Of a DNA stretch of 64,000 nucleotides, positions 34,928 to 49,073 are shown one piece after another. The notes beneath the pieces are model-generated. The model had not been told where the DNA came from. It did no database searches and saw only the letters and a list, made by a program, of their open reading frames with translations. The DNA comes from Harmothoe impar (lineage: Eukaryota; Annelida; Polychaeta; Phyllodocida; Polynoidae): assembly GCA_947462335.1 (NCBI GenBank), contig OX381721.1:36196303-36260302 (forward strand), in the 5' to 3' direction. Within the stretch, counting starts at the first letter, position 1. Every line of letters begins with the position of its first letter. The position numbers and the translations under genes were made by a program.

Positions 34928-37900
34928 CTTTTAGTGTTGTAGTGTGCGCTACTGAAGTTGTATCTACTATTGTAGTCATGTCTCTGAATGTAGTTGTATC
35001 TGCTATTGTTTTTGTATCAGCTAACGTTGTTGTGGCTACCGGTGTGGTTGTGTCCAGCAAGGGTGTGGTTGATTCAATTACTGTTGAAGACAGTGGAACT
35101 GTACTTGAATCCCGAAGTGTTGTCGTTTCTGGCACAGTACTTGTCTCTTGAAGTGTTGTCGTATCTGGCACAGTACTTGTTTCAATGACTGTTGTTGTCT
35201 TAGGCACAGTGGTGGTGTCCAAGACAGTTGTTGTCAGAGAAACAGTGGTTGTGTCCATGACTGTTGTAGTAATTGGCACTGTGCTTGTCTCCATATATGT
35301 AGTGGTTTCTGGAAGACTAGTTGTCTCCATATGTCCTGTTGTTTCTGGCACAATACTTGTTTCAATGACTGTCGTTGTCTGAGGCACAGTGGTCGTGTCC
35401 AAGACTGTTGTAGTCTGAGAAACAGTGGTTGTGTTCATGACTGTTGTGGTAATTGGCACTGTGCTTGTCTCAAAATATGTAGTAGTTTCTGGAAGACTAG
35501 TTGTCTCCATATGTGTTGTAGTTTCTGGCACAGTACTTGTTTCAATGACTGGCGTTGTCTGAGGCACAGTGGTCGTGTCCAGGACTGTTGTCGTAAATGG
35601 CACAGTACTTGTCTCTTGAAGTGTTGTCGTTTCTGGCAGAGTACTTGTTTCAATGACTGTCGTTGTTTCAGGCACAGTGGTTGTGTCCATGACTGTTGTG
35701 GTAATTGGCACTGTGCTTGTCTCAACAAGTTTAGTAGTTTCTGGAAGACTAGTTGTCTGCGGAAGTGTTGTTGTTTCTGACGCAGTACTTGTTTCAATGA
35801 CTGTCGTTGTCTGAGGCACAGTGGTTGTGTCCACGACTGTTGTGGTAATTGGAATAGTGGTTGTGTCAACGACGCTTGTGGTAATTGGCACTGTGCTTGT
35901 CTCAACAAGTGTAGTAGTTTCTGGCACAGTACTTGTTTCAATGACTGGCGTTGTTTGAGGCACAGTAGTTGTTTCCAGGACTGTTGTGGTCGGAGAAACA
36001 GTGGTTGTGTCCATGACCGTTGTGGTAATTGGCACTGTGCTTGTCTCAACAAGTGTAGTAGTTTCTGGCACAGTACTTGTTTCAATGACTGTCGTTGTCT
36101 CAGGCAAAGTGGTCGTGTCCAGGACTGTCGTTGTCTCAGGCACAGTGGTTGTGTCCAGGACTGTTGTGGTAATTTGCACTGTGCTTGTCTCAACAAGTGT
36201 AGTAGTTTCTGGCACAGTACTTGTTTCAATGACTGTAGTTGTCTGAGGCACAGTGGTTGTGTCCAAGACAGTTGTGGTAATTGGCACTGTGCTTGTCTCT
36301 ATTTGTGTAGTAGTTTCTGGAAGACTTGTTGTCTGCAGAAGTGTTGTCGTTTCTGGCACAGTACTTGTTTCAATGACTGTCGTTGTTTGAGGGACAGTGG
36401 TCGTGTCCAGGACTGTTGTGGTCGGAGAAACAGTGGTTGTGTCCATGACAGTTGTGGTAATTGGCACTGTGCTTGTCTCCATATATGTAGTAGTTTCTGG
36501 AAGACTAGTTGTCTCCATAGGTGTTGTTGTTTCTGGCACAGTACTTGTTTCAATGACTGTCATTGTTTGAGGGACAGTGGTCGTGTCCAGGACTGTTGTG
36601 GTCGGAGAAACAGTGGTCGTGTCCAGGATTGTTGTGGTAATTGGCACTGTGCTTGTCTCTATATATGTAGTAGTTTCTGGAAGACTAGTTGTCTGCAGAA
36701 GTGTTGTCGTTTCTGGCAGAGAACTTATTGTAATGACTGTCGTTCTCTGAGGCACAGTGGTCGTGTCCATGACTGTTTTGGTAATTGGCACTGTGCTTGT
36801 CTCAACAAGTGTAGTAGTCTCTAGAAGACTAGTTGTCTGCAGAGGTGTTGTTGGTTCTGGCGCAGTGCTTGTTTCAATGACTGTCGTTGTCTGAGGCACA
36901 GCGGTGGTGTCCAAGACAGTTGTGGTCGGAGAAACAGTGGTTGTGTCCAAGACTGTTGTGGTAATTGGCACTTTGCTTGTCTCAACAAGTGTAGTAGTTT
37001 CTGGAAGACTAGTTGTCTGCAGAAGTGTTGTTGTTTCCTGCGCAGTACTTGTTTCAATGACTGTTGTTGTCTGAGGCACAGTGGTCGTGTCCAAGACAGT
37101 TGTGGTCAGAGAAACAGTGGTTGTGTCCACTAATGTTGTGGTTATTGGAATAGTGGTTGTGTCAACGATGCTTGTAGTAATTGGCACTGTGCTTGTCTCA
37201 ACAAGTGTAGTAGTTTCTGGCGCAGTACTTGTTTCAATGACTGTCGTTGTTTGAGGCACAGTGGTCGTGTCCAGGACTGTTGTGGTTGGAGAAACAGTGG
37301 TTGTGTCCATGACTGTTGTGGTAATTGGCACTGTGCTTGTCTCCATATATGTAGTAGTTTCTGGAAGACTAGTTGTCTGCAGAAGTGTTGTTGTTTCTGG
37401 CACGGTACTTGTTTCAATGACTGTCGTTGTCTCAGGCACAGTGGTCGTGTCCAAGACTGTTGTTGTCTCAGGCACAGTGGTCGTGTCCAGGACTGTTGTG
37501 GTAATTGGCACTGTGCTTGTCTCAACAAGTGTAGTAGTTTCTGGCGCAGTGCTTGTTTCAATGACTGTTGTTGTCTCAGGCACAGTGGTTGTGTCCATGA
37601 CTGTTGTGGTAATTGGCACTGTGCTTGTCTCAACAAGTGTAGTAGTTTCTGGCACAGTACTTGTTTCAATGACTGTTGTTGTCTTAGGCACAGTGGTTGT
37701 GTCCATGACAGTTGTGGTCATTGGTACTGTGCTTGTTTCAACATGTGTAGTAGTTTCTGGAAGACTAGTTGTCTGCAGAAGTGTTGTTGTTTCTGGCGTA
37801 GTACTTGTTTCAATGACTGTCGTTGTCTCAGGCACAGTGGTCGTGTCCAAGACAGTTGTGGTCGGAGAAACAGTGGTTGTGTCCAAGACTGTTGTGGTAA

Positions 37901-40900
37901 TTGGCACTGTGCTTGTCTCAACAAGTGTAGTAGTTTCTGGCACAGTACTTGTTTTAATGACTGTAGTTGTCTGAGGCACAGTGGTGGTGTCCAAGACTGT
38001 TGTGGTTGGAGAAACAGTGGTCGTGTCCATGACTGTTGTGGTAATTGGAATAGTGGTTGTGTCAACAAGTGTAGTAGTTTCTGGAAGACTTGTTGTCTGC
38101 GGAAGTGTTGTGGTTTCTGGTGCAGTACTTGTTTCAATGACTGTCGTTGTCTCAGGCACAGTGGTTGTGTCCATGACTGTTTTGGTCAGAGAAACAGTAG
38201 TTGTGTCCATGACTGTTGTGGTCATTGGCACTGTGCTTGTCTCCATATATGTAGTCGTTTCTGGAAGACTAGTTGTCTCCATATGTGTTGTTGTTTCTGG
38301 CAAAATACTTGTTTCAATGACTGTCGTTGTCTCAGGCACAGTGGTTGTGTCCATGACTGTTGTGGTAATTGGCACTGTGCTTGTCTCAACAAGTGTAGTA
38401 GTTTCTGGAAGACTAGTTGTCTGCAGAAGTGTTGTTGTTTCTGGCGCAGTACTTGTCTCAATGACTGTCGTTGTTTGAGGCACAGTGGTCGTGTCCAGGA
38501 CTGTTGTGGTCGGAGAAACAGTGGTTGTGTCCAAGACAGTTGTGGTAATTGGCACTGTGCTTGTCTCAACAAGTGTAGTAGTTTCTGGAAGACTAGTTGT
38601 CTGCAAAAGTGTTGTTGTTTCCTGCGCAGTGCTTGTTTCAATGACTGTTGTTGTCTGAGGCACAGTGGTAGTGTCCAAGACAGTTGTGGTCGGAGAAACA
38701 GTGGTTGTATCCATGACTGTTGTGGTAATTGGAATAGTGGTTGTGTCAACGACGCTTGTAGTAATTGGCACTGAGCTTGTCAAAACAAGTGTAGTACTTT
38801 CTGGCACAGTACTTGTTTCAATGACTGTCGTTGTCTCAGGCACAGTGGTTGTGTCCATGACTGTTGTGGTATTTGGCACTGTGCTTGTCTCAACAAGTGT
38901 GGTTGTTTCTGGAAGACTACTTGTCTGCAGAAGTGTTGTTGTTTCTGGCGCAGTGCTTGTTTCAATGACTGTTGTTGTCTGAGGCACAGTGGTGGTGTCC
39001 AAGACAGTTGTGGTCGGAGAAACAGTGGTTGTGTCCAAGACTGTTGTGGTGATTGGCACTGTGCTTGTCTCAACAAGTGTAGTAGTTTCTGGCACAGTAC
39101 TTGTTTCAATGACTGTTGTTGCCTCAGGCACAGTGGTTGTGTCCATGACTGTTGTGGTAATTGGCACAGTGCTTATCTCAACAAGTGTAGTAGTTTCTGG
39201 AAGACTAGTTGTCTGCAGAAGTGTTGTTGTTTCTGGCCCAGTACTTGTTTCAATGACTGTCGTTGTCTGAGGCACAGTGGTCGTGTCCAAGACAGTTGTG
39301 GTCGGATAAACAGTGGTTGTCTCCATGAATGTTGTGGTAATTGGCACTATGCTTGTCTCAACAAGTGTAGTAGTTTCTGGCACAGTACTTGTTTCAATGA
39401 CTGTCATTGTTTGAGGCACAGTGGTCGTGTCCATGACTGTTGTGGTAATTGGCACTGTGCTTGTCTCCATATATGTAGTAGTTTCTGGAAAACTAGAAGT
39501 CTCCATATGTGTTGTTGTTTCTTGCACAGTACTTGTTTCAATGACTGTCGTTGTTTGAGGCACAGTGGTCGTGTCCAGGACTGTTGTGGTTGGAGAAACA
39601 GTGGTTGTGTCCATGACTGTTGTGGTAATTGGCACTGTGCTTGTCTCCATATATGTAGTAGTTTCTGGAAGACTAGTTGTCTGCAGAAGTGTTGTTGTTT
39701 CTGGCACGGTACTTGTTTCAATGACTGTCGTTGTCTCAGGCACAGTGGTCGTGTCCAAGACTGTTGTTGTCTCAGGCACAGTGGTCGTGTCCAGGACTGT
39801 TGTGGTAATTGGCACTGTGCTTGTCTCAACAAGTGTAGTAGTTTCTGGCGCAGTGCTTGTTTCAATGACTGTTGTTGTCTCAGGCACAGTGGTTGTGTCC
39901 ATGACTGTTGTGGTAATTGGCACTGTGCTTGTCTCAACAAGTGTAGTAGTTTCTGGCACAGTACTTGTTTCAATGACTGTTGTTGTCTTAGGCACAGTGG
40001 TTGTGTCCATGACAGTTGTGGTCATTGGTACTGTGCTTGTTTCAACATGTGTAGTAGTTTCTGGAAGACTAGTTGTCTGCAGAAGTGTTGTTGTTTCTGG
40101 CGTAGTACTTGTTTCAATGACTGTCGTTGTCTCAGGCACAGTGGTCGTGTCCAAGACAGTTGTGGTCGGAGAAACAGTGGTTGTGTCCAAGACTGTTGTG
40201 GTAATTGGCACTGTGCTTGTCTCAACAAGTGTAGTAGTTTCTGGCACAGTACTTGTTTTAATGACTGTAGTTGTCTGAGGCACAGTGGTGGTGTCCAAGA
40301 CTGTTGTGGTTGGAGAAACAGTGGTCGTGTCCATGACTGTTGTGGTAATTGGAATAGTGGTTGTGTCAACAAGTGTAGTAGTTTCTGGAAGACTTGTTGT
40401 CTGCGGAAGTGTTGTGGTTTCTGGTGCAGTACTTGTTTCAATGACTGTTGTTGTCTGAGGCAGAGTGGTGGTGTCCAAGACAGTTGTGGTCAGAGAAACA
40501 GTGGTTGTGTCCAAGGCTGTTGTGGTAATTGGCACTGTGCTTGTCTCAACAAGTGTAGTAGTTTCTGGCGCAGTACTTGTTTCAATAACTGTCGTTGTCT
40601 CAGGCACAGTGGTCGTGTCCATGACTGTTGTGGTAATTGGCACTGTGCTTGTCTCAACAAGTGTAGTAGTTTTTGGAAGACTAGTTGTCTGCAGAAGTGT
40701 TGTTGTTTCTGGTGCAGTACTTGTTTCAATGACTGTCGTTGTCTGAGGCACAGTGGTAGTGTCCAAGACACTTGTGGTTGGAGAAACAGTGGTCGTGTCC
40801 ATGACTGTTGTGGTAATTGGAATAGTGGTTGTGTCAACAACGCTTGTAGTAATTGGCACTGTGCTTGTCTCAACAACTGTAGTAGTTTCTGGCACAGTAC

Positions 40901-43900
40901 TTGTTTCAATGACTGTCGTTGTTTGAGGCACAGTGGTTGTGTCCAGGACTGTTGTGGTCGGAGAAACAGTGGTTGTGTCCAAGACTGTTGTGGTCATTGG
41001 CACTGTGCTTGTCTCAACAAGTGTAGTACTTTCTGGCACAGTACTTGTTTCAATGACTGTCATTGTTTGAGGCACAGTGGTTGTGTCCAGGACTGTTGTG
41101 GTCGGAGAAACAGTGGTTGTGTCCATGACTGTTGTGGTCATTGGCACTGTGCTTGTCTCCATATATGTTGTAGTTTCTGGAAGACTAGTTGTCTCCATAT
41201 GTGTTGTTGTCTCTGGCACAGTACTTGTTTCAATGACTGTCGTTGTCTCAGGCACAGTGGTTGTGTCCATGACTGTTTTGGTCAGAGAAACAGTAGTTTT
41301 GTCCATGACTGTTGTGGTCATTGGCACTGTGCTTGTCTCCATATATGTAGTCGTTTCTGGAAGACTAGTTGTCTCCATATGTGTTGTTGTTTCTGGCAAA
41401 ATACTTGTTTCAATGACTGTCGTTGTCTCAGGCACAGTGGTTGTGTCCATGACTGTTGTGGTAATTGGCACTGTGCTTGTCTCAACAAGTGTAGTAGTTT
41501 CTGGAAGACTAGTTGTCTGCAGAAGTGTTGTTGTTTCTGGCGCAGTACTTGTCTCAATGACTGTCGTTGTCTGAGGCACAGTGGTCGTGTCCAGGACTGT
41601 TGTGGTCGGAGAAACAGTGGTTGTGTCCAAGACAGTTGTGGTAATTGGCACTGTGCTTGTCTCAACAAGTGTAGTAGTTTCTGGAAGACTAGTTGTCTGC
41701 AAAAGTGTTGTTGTTTCCTGCGCAGTGCTTGTTTCAATGACTGTTGTTGTCTGAGGCACAGTGGTAGTGTCCAAGACAGTTGTGGTCGGAGAAACAGTGG
41801 TTGTGTCCATGACTATTGTGGTAATTGGAATAGTGGTTGTGTCAACGACGCTTGTAGTAATTGGCACTGAGCTTGTCAAAACAAGTGTAGTACTTTCTGG
41901 CACAGTACTTGTTTCAATGACTGTCGTTGTCTCAGGCACAGTGGTTGTGTCCATGACTGTTGTGGTATTTGGCACTGTGCTTGTCTCAACAAGTGTGGTT
42001 GTTTCTGGAAGACTACTTGTCTGCAGAAGTGTTGTTGTTTCTGGCGCAGTGCTTGTTTCAATGACTGTTGTTGTCTGAGGCACAGTGGTGGTGTCCAAGA
42101 CAGTTGTGGTCGGAGAAACAGTGGTTGTGTCCAAGACTGTTGTGGTGATTGGCACTGTGCTTGTCTCAACAAGTGTAGTAGTTTCTGGCACAGTACTTGT
42201 TTCAATGACTGTTGTTGCCTCAGGCACAGTGGTTGTGTCCATGACTGTTGTGGTAATTGGCACAGTGCTTGTCTCAACAAGTGTAGTAGTTTCTGGAAGA
42301 CTAGTTGTCTGCAGAAGTGTTGTTGTTTCTGGCCCAGTACTTGTTTCAATGACTGTCGTTGTCTGAGGCACAGTGGTCGTGTCCAAGACAGTTGTGGTCG
42401 GATAAACAGTGGTTGTCTCCATGAATGTTGTGGTAATTGGCACTATGCTTGTCTCAACAAGTGTAGTAGTTTCTGGCACAGTACTTGTTTCAATGACTGT
42501 CATTGTTTGAGGCACAGTGGTCGTGTCCATGACTGTTGTGGTAATTGGCACTGTGCTTGTCTCCATATATGTAGTAGTTTCTGGAAAACTAGAAGTCTCC
42601 ATATGTGTTGTTGTTTCTTGCACAGTACTTGTTTCAATGACTGTCGTTGTCTCAGGCACAGTGGTTGTGTCCCAGACTGTCGTTGTCTCTGGCACAGTGG
42701 TCGTGTCCAGGACTGTTGTAGTAATTGGCACTGTGCTTGTCTCAACAAGTGTAGTAGTTTCTGGCACAGTACTTGTTTCAATGACTGTAGTTGTTTGAGG
42801 CACAGTGGTAGTGTCAAGGACTGTTGTGGTAATTGGCACTGTGCTTGTCTCAACAAGTGTAGTAGTTTCTGGAAGACTAGTTGTCTGCAGAAGTGTTGTT
42901 GTTTCTGGCGCAGTACTTGTTTCAATGACTGTTGTTGTCTGAGGCACAGTGGTCGTTTCCAAGACAGTTGTGGTCGGAGAAGCAGTGGTTGTCTCCACGA
43001 CTGTTGTGGTAATTGGAATAGTGGTTGTGTCAATGACGCTTGTAGTAATTGGCACTGTGCTTGTCTCTACAAGTGTAGTTGTTTCTGGCACAGTACTTGT
43101 TTCAATGACTGTCGTTGTTTGAGGCACAGTGGTCATGTCCATGACTGTTGTGGTAATTGGCACTGTGTTTGTCTCAACAAGTGTAGTAGTTTCTGGAAGA
43201 CTATTTGTTTGCAGAAGTGTTGTTGTTTCTGGCGCAGTACTTGTTTCAATGACTGTCATTGTTTGAGGCACAGTGGTCGTGTCAAGGACTGTTGTGGTCG
43301 GAGAAACAGTAGTTGTGTCCATGACTGTTGTAGTAATTGGCACTGTGCTTGTCTTAACAAGTGTAGTAGTTTCTGGAAGAGTAGTTGTTTGCAGAAGTGT
43401 TGTCGTTTCGGGCAACGTACTTGTTTCAATGTAAGTAGTTGTCTGAGGCACAGTGGTCGTGTCCAAGACCGTTGTAATCGGAGGGACAGTGGTCGTGTCC
43501 ATGACAGTTGTGGTAATTGGCACTGTGCTTGTCTCAACAACTGTCGTAGTTTCTGGCACAGTACTTGTTTCAATGACTGTAGTTGTTTGAGGCACAGTGG
43601 TAGTGTCAAGGACTGTTGTGGTAATTGGCACTGTCCTTGTCTTAACAAGTGTAGTAGTTTCTGGAAGACTAGTTGTCTGCAGAAGTGTTGTTGTTTCTGG
43701 GGCAGTACTTGTTTCAATGACTGTTGTTGTCTGAGGCACAGTGGTCGTTTCCAAGACAGTTGTGGTCGGAGAAGCAGTGGTTGTCTCCACGACTGTTGTG
43801 GTAATTGGAATAGTGGTTGTGTCAATGACGCTTGTAGTAATTGGCACTGTGCTTGTCTCTACAAGTGTAGTTGTTTCTGGCACAGTACTTGTTTCAATGA

Positions 43901-46900
43901 CTGTCGTTGTTTGAGGCACAGTGGTCATGTCCATGACTGTTGTGGTAATTGGCACTGTGCTTGTCTCAACAAGTGTAGTAGTTTCTGGAAGACTAGTTGT
44001 TTGCAGAAGTGTTGTTGTTTCTGGCGCAGTACTTGTTTCAATGACTGTCATTGTTTGAGGCACAGTGGTCGTGTCAAGGACTGTTGTGGTCGGAGAAACA
44101 GTAGTTGTGTCCATGACTGTTGTAGTAATTGGCACTGTGCTTGTCTTAACAAGTGTAGTAGTTTCTGGAAGAGTAGTTGTTTGCAGAAGTGTTGTCGTTT
44201 CTGGCACAGTACTTGTTTCAATGACAGTAGTTGTCTGAGGCACAGTGGTCGTGTCCAAGACCGTTGTAATCTGAGGGACAGTGGTCGTGTCCATGACAGT
44301 TGTGGTAATTGGCACTGTGCTTGTCTCAACAACTGTCGTAGTTTCTGGCACAGTACTTGTTTCAATGACTGTCGTTGTCTCAGGCACAGTGGTCATGTCC
44401 AGGACTGTTGTGGTAATTGGCACTGTGCTTGTCTCAACAAGTGTAGTAGTTTCTGGCACAGTACTTGTTTCAATGACTGTTGTTGTCTCAGGCACAGTGG
44501 TCATGTCCAGGACTGTTGTGGTAATTGGCACTGTGCTTGTCTCAACAAGTGTAGCAGTTTCTGGCACAGTACTTGTTTCAATGACTGTCGTTGTCTGAGG
44601 CACAGTGGTCATGTCCATGACTGTTGTGGTCGGAGAAACAGTGGTTGTGTCCATGACTGTTGTAGTAATTGGCACTGTGCTTGTCTCAACAAGTGTAGTA
44701 GTTTCTGGAAGACTAGTCGTCTCCATATGTGTTGTTGTTTCTGGCACAGTACTTGTTTCAATGACTGTCGTTGTCTCAGGCACAGTGGTCGTGTCCAGGA
44801 CTGTTATGGTAATTGGCACTGTGCTTGTCCCAACAACTGTAGTAGTTTCTGGCACAGGACTTCTTTCAATTACTGTCGTTGTCTCAGGCACAGTGGTTGT
44901 GTCCAGGACCGTTGTGGTAATTGGCACTGTGCTTGTCTCAACAAGTGTAGTAGTTTCTGGCACAGTACTTGTTTCAATGACTGTCGTTGTCTCAGGCACA
45001 GTGGTGGTGTCCAAGACAGTTGTGGTCGGAGAAACAGTGGTTGTGTCTATGACTGTTGTGGTAATTGGCACTGTGCTTGTCTCCATATATGTAGTAGTTT
45101 CTGGAAGACTAGTCGTCTCCATATGTGTTGTTGTTTCTGGCACAGTACTTGTTTCAATGACTGTCGTTGTCTGAGGCACAGTGTTGGTGTCCAAAACAGT
45201 TGTGGTCGGAGAAACAGTGGTTGTGTCCAAGACTGTTGTGGTAATTTGCACTGTGCTTGTCTCAACAAGTGTAGTAGTTTCTGGCACAGTACTTGTTTCA
45301 ATGACTGTTGTTGTCTCAGGCACAGTGGTTGTGTCCATGACTGTTGTGGTTATTGGCACTGTCCTTCTCTCAACAAGTGTAGTAGTTTCTGGAAGACTAG
45401 TTGTCTGCAGAAGTGTTGTTGTTTCTTGCGCAGTACTTGCTTCAATGACTGTTGTTGTCTGAGGCACAGTGGTTGTGTCCATGACCGTTGTGGTAATTGG
45501 CACTGTGCTTGTCTCTAAATGTGTAGAAGTTTCTGTTAGACTAGTAGTCTGCAGAAGTGTTGTTGTTTCTGGCACAGTACTTGTTTCAATGACTGTTGTT
45601 GTTTGAAGCACAGTGGTCGTGTCCAGGACTGTTGTGGTCGGAGAAACAGTGGTTGTGTCTACAACTGTTGTGGTAATTGGCACTGTGCTTGTCTGCATAT
45701 ATGTAGTAGTTTCTGGCACAGTACTTGTTTCAATGACCGTCGTTGTCTGAGGCACAGTGGTTGTGTCTAAGACCGTTGTACTCGGAGAAACAGTGGTTGA
45801 GTCCATGACTGTTGATGTAATTGGCACTGTGCTTGTCTCAACAACTGTAGTAGTTTCTGGAAGACTAGTTGTCTGAAGAAGTGTTGTTGTTTCTGGCGCA
45901 GTACTTGTTTCAATGACTGTTGTTGTCTCAGGCACAGTTGTCGTGTCCAAGACAGTTGTGGTTGGAGAAACAGTGGTTGTGTCCATGACTGTTGTTGTAA
46001 TTGGAACAGTGGTTGTGTCACCAACTCTTGTAGTAATTTGCTCTGTGCTTGTCTCAACAAGTGTACTAGTTTCTGGCACAGTACTTGTTTCAATGACTGT
46101 TGTTGTTTGAAGCACAGTGGTCGTGTCCAGGACTGTTGTGGTTGGAGAAACAGTGGTTGTGTCCATGACTGTTGTAGTAATTGGCACTGTGCTTGTCTCC
46201 ATATATGTAGTGGTTTCTGGAAGACTAGTTGTCTCCAAATGTGTAGTAGTTTCTGGCACAGTAATTGTTTCAATGACTGTCGTTGTCTGAGGCACAGTGG
46301 TCGTGTCCAAGACAGTTGTGGTAGGAGAAACAGTGGTTGTGTCCATGACTGTTGTGGTAATTGGCACTGTGCTTGTCTCCATATATGTAGTAGTCTCTGG
46401 AAGACTGGTCGTCTGCATAAGTGTTGTTGTTTCTGGCACAGTACTTGTTTCAATGACTGTCGTCGTCTGAGGCACAGTGGTCGTGTCTATGACTGTTGTG
46501 GTAATTGGCACTGTGCTTGTCCCAACATGTGTAGTAGTTTCTGGAATACTAGTTGTCTGCAGAAGTGTAGTAGTTTCTGGCACAGTACTTGTTTCAATGA
46601 CTGTCGTTGTCTGAGGCACAGTGGTCGTGTCCAAGACAGTTGTGGTAGGAGAAACAGTGGTTGTGTCCATGACTGTTGTGGTAATTGGCACTGTGCTTGT
46701 CTCCATATATGTAGTAGTCTCTGGAAGACTGGTCGTCTGCATAAGTGTTGTCGTTTCTGGCACAGTACTTGTTTCAATGACTGTCGTCGTCTGAGGCACA
46801 GTGGTCGTGTCTATGACTGTTGTGGTAATTGGCACTGTGCTTGTCCCAACATGTGTAGTAGTTTCTGGAATACTAGTTGTCTGCAGAAGTGTAGTAATTT

Positions 46901-47614
46901 CTGGCACAGTACTTGTTTCAATGACTGTCGTTGTCTGAGGCACAGTGGTTGTGTCCAAGACAGTTGTGGTAGGAGAAACAGTGGTTGTGTCCATGACTGT
47001 TGTGGTAATTGGCACTGTGCTTGTCTCCATATATGTAGTAGTCTCTGGAAGACTGGTCGTCTGCATAAGTGTTGTCGTTTCTGGCACAGTACTTGTTTCA
47101 ATGACTGTCGTCGTCTGAGGCACAGTGGTCGTGTCTATGACTGTTGTGGTAATTGGCACTGTGCTTGTCCCAACATGTGTAGTAGTTTCTTGAATACTAG
47201 TTGTCTGCAGAAGTGTAGTAGTTTCTGGCGCAGTACTTGTTTCAATGACTGTCGTTGTCTGAGGCACAGTGGTCGTGTCCAAGACAGTTGTGGTCGGAGA
47301 AACAGTGGTTGTGTCCATGACTGTTGTAGTAATTGGTACTGTGCTTGTCTCCATATATGTAGTGGTTTCTGGAAGACTAGTTGTCTCCATATGTGTAGTA
47401 GTTTCTGGCACAGTACTTGTTTCAATTACTGTTGTTGTTTGTGGTGCAGTTGTCGTGTCCAAGACTGTCGTTGTCTCAGGCACAGTGGTTGTGTCCATGA
47501 CTGTGCTTGTTTCTATCGTTGAAGTTGTCTCTACTAATGTTGTTGAGTCACTGAGTGTGGATGTGACTATTGTGCTAGTATCGGGTTGTGCTGTTATTTC
47601 TGCATTTGTCGTAC
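34928..47614 (-). CDS. mucin gene exon 6: 12.7-kb exon, 4,229-residue array (12-residue unit)
   Basis: 12,687 nt, phase 1 to phase 1, open throughout; acceptor CCTTTCCAG, donor AAAG|GTAAAC. It enters as GTTNAEITAQPDTSTIVTST and leaves as DTTSVAHTTTLKG. The body is about 350 copies of a 12-residue (36-bp) unit such as DTTTVPQTTTVI, ETSTVPETTTLL, QTTSLPETTTYM, ETSTVPITTTVM and DTTTVSPTTTVL, arranged in higher-order patterns. It contains no cysteine; Thr is close to half of all residues, with Ser, Pro and one acidic residue per unit. It is the main PTS array of the protein. An uninterrupted coding exon of this size is very rare outside mucins and titin-like genes. Copy number could be affected by assembly of repeats. 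Confidence 0.93.
37237..40441 (-). repeat. 2,304-bp-spaced duplication within exon 6
   Basis: 37237-38137 and 39541-40441 are essentially identical in all frames, offset by 2,304 bp (64 x 36). Confidence 0.9.
38150..42646 (-). repeat. 3,096-bp-spaced duplication within exon 6
   Basis: About 38150-39550 repeats at 41246-42646, offset 3,096 bp (86 x 36). Only scattered single-base changes separate the copies, for example TGTATCC versus TGTGTCC near 38707/41803. Confidence 0.9.
42810..44212 (-). repeat. 792-bp-spaced duplication within exon 6
   Basis: About 42810-43420 repeats at 43602-44212, offset 792 bp (22 x 36), with a few substitutions. Confidence 0.85.
46453..47425 (-). repeat. three tandem 324-bp higher-order units within exon 6
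   Basis: Three successive copies at a 324-bp spacing (9 x 36) near the 5' end of the exon. Each carries the series PITTTV, PQTTTV, PETTTL, LPETTTYM in the same order. Confidence 0.9.
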
Positions 47615-49073
47615 CTGGAAAGGCAGGGTCATCTGATACCAAATTGTAATCTCATAGGAGTTATTTTCCTGCCACCATTCAGTCACTGCACACCTTAGAT
47701 CTAGCACTTTTTATTTTAACCACGCACCTTACCTTCATGTACACCCAGCTAAAGAGTTGTTCTTGTATCATAATTGTTGAAGGAGTCCACCTATCCATTA
47801 CTTCTTTTAATGATAATTTTATGTTTTGTTTTTACATCTGTTGAGGTTCTGCCCCAAATTTGAACTTGGACTTTTATACTTTGTTTGAAGTGTGCCATTA
47901 TATACATGTTATGAGGCCTCATTCAAGCAATTTTGCATAGATTAGGTCATTTTAGTTTGTTTCATGTAGTTAGTTTTGCTTTGATTATTAATCACGTTTT
48001 ACTTTTCCTCATAAATCAATCACACTTGCACAAAGATTAAAATTGATTGGATTCCAGTATGTACAAAGTTATTCAATGTTTTGTAACATAATCTATATGA
48101 TGGCAAAAGCCACATTGATGTTACTGAATGTAATTTCCTATGACATGGAGATCTTTGCCCATATTTTTCAGCTAGAAGTACAATAATTACCCTATTTCAT
48201 AGAATTGCGTTTCATTGAAGTTGATTCGGCATTCTACAACCATAGGACTCCTTCTACAGAAAGTATGGGTGAGAAGAAAAGACGGATTCTTGTATGGAAT
48301 AAACGGCAAAGCATAAGTGTTATTCATTTAGTTGGAAATTAATGCTGACTTAGAATAGCAGGGCTATGTATTATTAGCTTTATTCAGTAAATTAGAAGGG
48401 AGGCACTTAATTGTTCATCTCCTACTGAATAAAACATATACATATTGGGGTTTATTCAGTAGAGTAGACAGGAGGGAGACTTTTACTTAGATCTTCAAAG
48501 TTGTCTTTATCTTCTTCTACTGTGGATTCTGTGAGCAGAGCACATGCTTGGGACATGCTGATGTAAGCCCTCACCCCCCCCCCCTCACTAATTCAAATCT
48601 CCTGCAAGCTATGATAATGTAAATGCAACACTTATGCTGGTATTGAGGCCACCCAATAATGAGGGATTTCATCCCCATTTTGTGAAAAATATCCATATAT
48701 TTTTATAAGACCATATTAACAATATTATAAGCACTTTTCATTTTGGGTCCCTTCTGTTTTGCCTTCCACTTTTTAGTGGGAAAGGCGACACGACGAAGCA
48801 TCGCAACAGGAGAGGGAGTCCTAGAGATGTAGAATGCCGTTAATTCTGGATATACCAAGTCAAAAAAATAAAGTTCAATGTAAGTGATTTATGTTGAGAA
48901 GTCATACCTAAACTCTAGAGTGTTAGTTGTTGTATTAAGAGTTAGAACACATAGTGCAGTTAAGTTTCACCTATAAGTAATATGCATAAGCTAGTACAAC
49001 ATCAAACCCAGCTTTTTTAAAATTCCAAATAAAGGGGGGCGTCTTACATAGGGTTGCTTAGCAGTATGCTACA

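Noticed and set aside
37251..47522. Plus-strand Cys-rich repeats (HSGCVHDCCGNWHCAC type) that look like a cysteine-rich secreted or knottin-like protein
   Set aside because: They come from reading the 36-bp mucin unit in an antisense frame. The exon phases and the non-repeat flanking domains support only the minus-strand Thr-rich frame.
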